Source: an uncultured Brevibacillus sp.
Lineage (GTDB): Bacteria; Bacillota; Bacilli; Brevibacillales; Brevibacillaceae
Reading direction: 5' to 3'
Assembly: GCF_947502445.1 (NCBI RefSeq)
Contig: NZ_CANMZW010000030.1
Span: forward strand, 1-64,000
Length of the DNA stretch: 64,000 nucleotides
Part shown: one piece after another, positions 59,737 to 64,000 of the stretch
Layout: every line of letters starts with the position of its first letter
How positions within the stretch are numbered: position 1 is the first letter of the stretch
The notes under the pieces: generated by a model
Told to the model about the DNA's origin: nothing
Databases searched by the model: none
The model's input: the letters and a program-made list of their open reading frames with translations, nothing else
Position numbers and translations under genes: made by a program

Positions 59737-60864
59737 GTGAAGAAAAAGGCATTGTCCGTACTGTCCATTTTCGCTTTAACTGGTTCTCTGCTTGCAGGCT
59801 GTGGCTCATCCACAACGCAAACACCTACTCCAGCTCCAGCACCTGCTGCGGGAAGCACTAGCGAGAGCAGCGGAGCACAAGTACAGCTCGAAGACACACT
59901 CGTCGTTGCAGGAAACGGTGCGACTGTTGAAAAGCTGATGAAGGACGAGGTTTTCAAAAAGTTTAATGAGAAGTACCCGAACGTAAAGCTTACATATGTT
60001 TCAGGGGTTTCGACTGAAATCGTGGCAAAAGTAAAAGCGCAGAAAAACTCTCCGCAAATCGACCTGACCATCGTAGAGGGCGGCGAACAGGAGAAGGGAC
60101 GCCAAGAAGGCTTGTGGGAAACGGTTTCCGCAGCGGATATCCCGAATATGAAAAACGTTCCAGATGATTTGAAGATAACAGAGGATAGTGGGGTCGTCGT
60201 TAACTTCACGCCGATGGGCATCTCCTACAATAGCGAGCTGGTAAAGGAAAAAGGCTTGCCTGTTCCCGCGTCCTGGAATGATTTGGCCAAGCCTGAAGTG
60301 AAGGGCAACATCACCATGACAGACGTAGCGAGCAACTTCGGTCGTTCAACCATGATCATGCTTGCGTACGCCAATGGTGGTTCCGAGCGAGTGATTGAAC
60401 CAGGCTTCGAGAAAATGGCAACGATTGCAGGATACATGCCTACCTTTGCGAAAAGCGCGGCGCAGCTTCAACAAAACCTGCAAAGCAAAACAGCTGCCTA
60501 CACTACCTGGACGATGGCACGCAGCTTGACGCAAAAAGAAGCGGGTCTGCCACTTGAGTTCGTATTCCCGGCTGAGGGCGGCAATATCGTACCGAACGTA
60601 GCTACTCTCGTAAAAGGTGCAAAGCATCCACAAGCGGCAAAAGCGTTCGTCGACTTCCTTTTGACAGATGAAGTACAAACGATGTATGCAACCAAGCTGT
60701 ACTACAACCCAGCTACCGCTGTGAAGCTGCCGGATGATGTAGCCAAAACACTCGAATTTGACCGCAGTAAAGTCGTGAATTTTGACTATGACGTAATCAG
60801 TAAAGAAACATCTGCTTGGCTGGATCGCTTCAATAAAGAAATTGCACCTAAAACAGGAAAGTAG
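59737..60864 (+). CDS. ABC transporter substrate-binding lipoprotein (polyamine/iron type)
   Basis: This 375-residue binding protein has a signal peptide with lipobox LLAGC (Cys22), followed by a Thr-Pro-Ala linker. The mature part (TLVVAGNGATVEKLMKDEVFKKFNEKYP onward) is of the family 1/PotD-FbpA fold. GTG 59737 lies about eight bases after GGGGG. It delivers a ligand to the PotABC-like components that follow. The ligand is unknown: polyamine, iron or an organic anion are all possible. An M20 peptidase in the operon favours a nitrogen-containing organic compound. Confidence 0.85.
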   Translation: MKKKALSVLSIFALTGSLLAGCGSSTTQTPTPAPAPAAGSTSESSGAQVQLEDTLVVAGNGATVEKLMKDEVFKKFNEKYPNVKLTYVSGVSTEIVAKVKAQKNSPQIDLTIVEGGEQEKGRQEGLWETVSAADIPNMKNVPDDLKITEDSGVVVNFTPMGISYNSELVKEKGLPVPASWNDLAKPEVKGNITMTDVASNFGRSTMIMLAYANGGSERVIEPGFEKMATIAGYMPTFAKSAAQLQQNLQSKTAAYTTWTMARSLTQKEAGLPLEFVFPAEGGNIVPNVATLVKGAKHPQAAKAFVDFLLTDEVQTMYATKLYYNPATAVKLPDDVAKTLEFDRSKVVNFDYDVISKETSAWLDRFNKEIAPKTGK

Positions 60865-60866
60865 GT

Positions 60867-61967
60867 ATGCATGTGTCCAAGGTGATTGACGTCGAACTAC
60901 GCGGCATCATCAAAAAATTTCAAAATAATGTCGTGGTTCAAGACTTCAACCTGCAGGTGGAGCAAGGGGAGTTTATCGCTTTTCTCGGCCCATCTGGTTG
61001 CGGGAAGACCACGACACTGAACATGATTGCCGGATTTTTGGACCCGGATGGCGGCGATTTGCTGATCAAGGGTCAGCGGATGAACGGGGTACCTCCCTAT
61101 AAGCGCGAACTGGGAATGGTGTTTCAGACGTACTCGCTGTTTCCACACATGACGGTAGCTGAAAATATTGCTTACGGTCTGAAGCTGCGAAAAGTAGGAA
61201 AGCAGGAGATGCAGGAGCGTGTGAAGCGTGTGCTGGAGCTGGTCAAGCTGCCGAATGTCGCCGACCGTTATCCGAAGCAGCTCTCTGGTGGACAACGCCA
61301 GCGTATCGCCATAGCACGTGCGCTGGTGATTGAGCCCTCGCTCTTATTGCTGGACGAGCCGCTCAGTAATCTGGATGCGAAGCTGCGTGAGGAGCTGCGC
61401 GATGAGCTGAAGCGATTGCATCAGGAAATCGGCGTTACTACGATCTTCGTCACGCACGATCAAGAGGAAGCTCTGGCTCTCTCCGATCGGATCGTTGTTT
61501 TGAATCACGGGTTTGTCGAGCAGATTGGCACGCCACTCGAAATCTACAATCAGCCTGCTTCTGAATTCGTCCATACCTTTATTGGCAAAACGAATCGGAT
61601 GGAGGGTGAGGTCATCGCGATTGACGCAGACGGTATCAAGGTGAGAACGACAGGCGGTCTTTTGATCCAGGCAGCCAAGCAAGCACGCGAATTCTCCCTG
61701 CAGCAAAAAGTGATTGTGTTTGTGCGACCGGAGAAGATCAAGCTGTCAGACACCGGAGTGCATACGGGTGCGAACCAAGTAGAAGGGCATTTGCAGCTCG
61801 CCTCTTTTTTGGGCTCGTACACAGAATGCGAGGTTGTGGCAGGCAAGCATACGCTCTCTGTCAAAGTCCAGATGTCCGACAAATCAGCAGAACGGGAAGC
61901 GGGTACAACGGTTTACTGCAATTGGGATGCAGAAGACGTGCTGATCATGCCTGCTGAGAGGGGATGA
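60867..61967 (+). CDS. ABC transporter ATPase (PotA type)
   Basis: This 366-residue ATPase has Walker A GPSGCGKTT, signature LSGGQRQRI and Walker B LLLDEPLSNLD. A C-terminal TOBE domain (about 285-360, EKIKLSD, a second beta domain) is typical of PotA/FbpC/MalK-like importers. It begins two bases after the binding-protein stop. Both ATG 60867 and GTG 60873 are possible starts; ribosome-site spacing does not decide between them. Confidence 0.9.
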   Translation: MHVSKVIDVELRGIIKKFQNNVVVQDFNLQVEQGEFIAFLGPSGCGKTTTLNMIAGFLDPDGGDLLIKGQRMNGVPPYKRELGMVFQTYSLFPHMTVAENIAYGLKLRKVGKQEMQERVKRVLELVKLPNVADRYPKQLSGGQRQRIAIARALVIEPSLLLLDEPLSNLDAKLREELRDELKRLHQEIGVTTIFVTHDQEEALALSDRIVVLNHGFVEQIGTPLEIYNQPASEFVHTFIGKTNRMEGEVIAIDADGIKVRTTGGLLIQAAKQAREFSLQQKVIVFVRPEKIKLSDTGVHTGANQVEGHLQLASFLGSYTECEVVAGKHTLSVKVQMSDKSAEREAGTTVYCNWDAEDVLIMPAERG

Positions 61968-61970
61968 CGG

Positions 61971-62813
61971 ATGAACAAACGTCTCTCGATCACACTATTG
62001 ACTGCACCTGCGATGATTGTGCTACTGGGCGTTTTTATTCTGCCGATGCTGCTTATGCTTATGCTCAGCTTCCAGGATGACAATCAAGCATTTACGCTGA
62101 AAAACTATGCGCTTTTTATACAGGATTCGTTTTATTTGGAAATTTTGTGGCGGACGATTCGGGTTAGCCTCTGGACAGTGCTCGCTACCTTGCTGCTAGG
62201 GTTCCCGGTGGCGATGTACATGGCACAGGCGTCTGGAAAAATGCGTGGAATTGTCACGATGTTTATTCTTGCGCCCCATCTGATCAGTGTGGTTATTCGC
62301 AACTTTGGCTGGGTGGTTGTGCTCGGGGAAAAGGGCTGGATCAATGAGACGCTGATGAAGCTCGGTCTTATCGAGCAACCGCTGCGGCTTTTGTACAACG
62401 AACTGGGGGTCGTCATTGGTCTGACGGATTCGTTCATTGCCTATATGGTTTTGGCACTGGCTACCAGCATGTACGCGATTGATCCGTCGTTGTCCAAAGC
62501 AGCTTCGATACTCGGCGCATCGCGTGCCCGCACCTTTTTTACAGTGACGCTGCCACTGACCTTGCCAGGCATTATCGCTGGCACGACGCTAGTCTTTAGC
62601 TTGTCGATGAGTGCGTTTGTCACTCCGGCTCTCATGGGCGGAACGTCTGTAAAGGTTATGCCGGTAATCGCTTATGAACAAATTATGGCTACACTAAACT
62701 GGCCGCTGGGTGCTGCGCTTGCCTTCCTGCTTTTGGGTAGCACGATACTCCTGGTGACACTCTATACGAAACTGATTGAAACGAAGAGGTATAAAGAGGT
62801 GTTTGCGTCATGA
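61971..62813 (+). CDS. ABC transporter permease (PotB type)
   Basis: This 280-residue permease has six membrane helices. The coupling loop is DPSLSKAASILGASRARTFFTVTLPLTLPGI, near 180-210. It forms a heterodimer with the next gene product. A GAGAGGGGATGA site precedes ATG 61971, three bases after the ATPase stop. Its end overlaps the next permease gene by four bases. Confidence 0.9.
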   Translation: MNKRLSITLLTAPAMIVLLGVFILPMLLMLMLSFQDDNQAFTLKNYALFIQDSFYLEILWRTIRVSLWTVLATLLLGFPVAMYMAQASGKMRGIVTMFILAPHLISVVIRNFGWVVVLGEKGWINETLMKLGLIEQPLRLLYNELGVVIGLTDSFIAYMVLALATSMYAIDPSLSKAASILGASRARTFFTVTLPLTLPGIIAGTTLVFSLSMSAFVTPALMGGTSVKVMPVIAYEQIMATLNWPLGAALAFLLLGSTILLVTLYTKLIETKRYKEVFAS

Positions 62814-63610
62814 AAAAGATCAACGTACTCGGACTCATCACATTCTTTGTGCTCATTTTGGTCAATCTGCCGTTTTTGGTCATCGTCCCGAGCTCGTTCA
62901 CGGCTGCTGGGTATCTCGCATTTCCGCCTGAAGGCTTTTCCTTGCAGTGGTACTCGATGATTTTGGAACGACCAGAGTTTATCGAATCGCTGTGGACGAG
63001 TCTCAAGCTGGCTGCGATCACTGCCATTTTGGCGACATTCCTTGGAACGCTGGCTGCTTTTGCCCTATCCAAGTACAAGTTTCGCGGTAGTGGAGTCATT
63101 AATGCACTGATGCTCTCGCCGCTCACGGTGCCATCTCTGATCATCGGGATTTCAGCGCTGCTGTTTTTTACCCGGATTGGCATCGCAGGAACATTTACCG
63201 GACTATTGCTGGCCCATATTTTGATCTCCATTCCGTACGTTGTGCGGTTGGTACTGACGGGACTGAGCACGTTCGACTATACGCTGGAAAAGGCGGGGTA
63301 CATGCTGGGCGCCCATCCGCTTCGGGTGTTCTGGGACATCACGCTCCCGCTATTGCGCCCGGCGATTGTGTCAGGAATGATCTTTTCGTTTTTGACCTCG
63401 TTTGATAATGTAACGGTTTCCCTCTTTTTGGTGGCGCCGGATACTACCACGCTGCCGCTCGCGATCTTTACCTATATGCAGGAGACGTTGGACCCGTTGG
63501 TGGCTTCCATCTCTGCGGTCGTGATCCTGCTGAGCCTGGTATTTATCGTGCTGCTCGAAAAAGTGTACGGACTAGAGCGCCTGTTCGGACTCAATTCACA
63601 ATCTCATTAA
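62810..63610 (+). CDS. ABC transporter permease (PotC type)
   Basis: This 266-residue second permease has six membrane helices and the coupling loop DYTLEKAGYMLGAHPLRVFWDITLPLLRPAI near 162-192. FPPEGFSLQWYSMIL near the N terminus is typical of PotC-like proteins. It overlaps the preceding gene (ATGA), so the two are coupled. The M20 peptidase gene follows 12 bases later. Confidence 0.9.
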   Translation: MKKINVLGLITFFVLILVNLPFLVIVPSSFTAAGYLAFPPEGFSLQWYSMILERPEFIESLWTSLKLAAITAILATFLGTLAAFALSKYKFRGSGVINALMLSPLTVPSLIIGISALLFFTRIGIAGTFTGLLLAHILISIPYVVRLVLTGLSTFDYTLEKAGYMLGAHPLRVFWDITLPLLRPAIVSGMIFSFLTSFDNVTVSLFLVAPDTTTLPLAIFTYMQETLDPLVASISAVVILLSLVFIVLLEKVYGLERLFGLNSQSH

Positions 63611-63622
63611 GGAAGAGGCACT

Positions 63623-64000
63623 ATGTCAATTCACACTTATTTGCAAGACAACATGACTCATTTTCTTCAATTACTTGAGGAAGCAGTCAACATGGACTCG
63701 CCTTCGCGAGACAAAGCGCTGGGCGACCGGATGGCGGGCTGGTTCGCACTTCAGTTTCAACGGCTGACAGGTGGAAGGGCAGAGCTGATCCCGAATGCTA
63801 CGTATGGCGATCAGGTGCGTTGTACGCTTGGCGAAGGCGATAAGCAAATCCTGATCATCGGTCATTACGATACGGTATGGCTGGAGGGAGAAGCGGCTCG
63901 CAGGCCATTTGCGATCCGTGATGGAAAAGCTTTTGGACCGGGCGTCTACGATATGAAAGCAGGCGTACTGCAAGCGATGTTTGCGCTGCGGGCTTTGGTC
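63623..64000 (+). CDS. M20 family metallopeptidase, 3' end outside window
   Basis: The first 126 codons of a zinc peptidase of the M20 family (glutamate carboxypeptidase/ArgE/DapE-like) are present. The metal ligand His and catalytic Asp are seen in IIGHYDTVW, and a second ligand Asp in GPGVYDMKAG. GGAAGAGG precedes ATG 63623. The rest of the gene is beyond base 64000. As the last visible gene of the IclR-controlled transporter operon it probably hydrolyses the imported compound, perhaps an N-acyl amino acid or dipeptide. Confidence 0.87.
   Translation, partial: MSIHTYLQDNMTHFLQLLEEAVNMDSPSRDKALGDRMAGWFALQFQRLTGGRAELIPNATYGDQVRCTLGEGDKQILIIGHYDTVWLEGEAARRPFAIRDGKAFGPGVYDMKAGVLQAMFALRALV

Noticed and set aside
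1..64000. CRISPR arrays, insertion sequences, prophage genes, tRNA and rRNA genes
   Set aside because: No regularly spaced repeats, transposase or integrase motifs, or conserved tRNA/rRNA sequences were recognised by eye.

Overview
The window reads like a chromosomal segment of a spore-forming, low-to-mid GC Gram-positive bacterium of the Paenibacillaceae, most plausibly Brevibacillus. This is inferred from a SpoVIF-like sporulation gene with a sigma-K type promoter, Bacillus-style purine genes with PurR boxes, a BceRS/BceAB module, strong AGGAGG ribosome sites and frequent GTG/TTG starts. No rRNA, tRNA, transposase, prophage or CRISPR array was seen.

Layout. (1) 1-5977: a cluster of a MauE-like membrane protein (5' end outside the window), a membrane-anchored redoxin, an ABC ATPase, and a 1394-residue fusion of an FtsX-type permease with an M1-like zinc peptidase. 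(2) 6038-11545: an ECF sigma factor, then a Bce-type response regulator, intramembrane sensor kinase and ABC transporter. Near-identical operator/promoter units precede both the sigma gene and bceAB. A long imperfect inverted repeat lies between the sigma and regulator genes. (3) 11747-20557: an Lrp-type regulator followed by a dipeptide-type ABC transporter, a split chromate transporter and a gamma-glutamyltransferase, probably one peptide-scavenging unit. (4) 20589-29790: mixed genes, including two lipoproteins, two response regulators, a CDGSH protein, DUF169, a WYL regulator divergent from DinB with a perfect operator palindrome, an M29 aminopeptidase, an iron alcohol dehydrogenase and a chemoreceptor relic.

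(5) 29985-37127: purCSQLFMN, driven by a TTGATA-N17-TTTAAT promoter with PurR boxes. (6) 37164-43436: an inserted block. It holds a membrane-anchored excisionase-fold protein, an Rrf2-controlled redox/efflux operon, an M-box riboswitch controlling corA, and spoVIF, which probably starts at CTG. (7) 43487-46474: purHD with its own near-copy of the purC promoter. (8) 46479-50921: a MarR-controlled MFS pump, a DUF2892 gene with a 45-residue membrane protein, and a YerA-type adenine deaminase homologue. (9) 51773-58748: livHMGF without a binding protein, a MocR regulator, azlCD and an SRPBCC protein. (10) 58761-64000: an IclR regulator divergent from a polyamine/iron-type ABC transporter and an M20 peptidase cut by the window edge.

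Functionally the window combines purine synthesis and salvage, peptide and amino-acid uptake, antimicrobial-peptide sensing and thiol redox control. The least ordinary parts are the redoxin/ABC/FtsX-M1 cluster, the Bce-type operator in front of an ECF sigma gene, the repeat elements at 6.8-7.0 kb and 27.7 kb, and the split pur operon with a copied promoter. All functions are read from sequence motifs; no searches were run.
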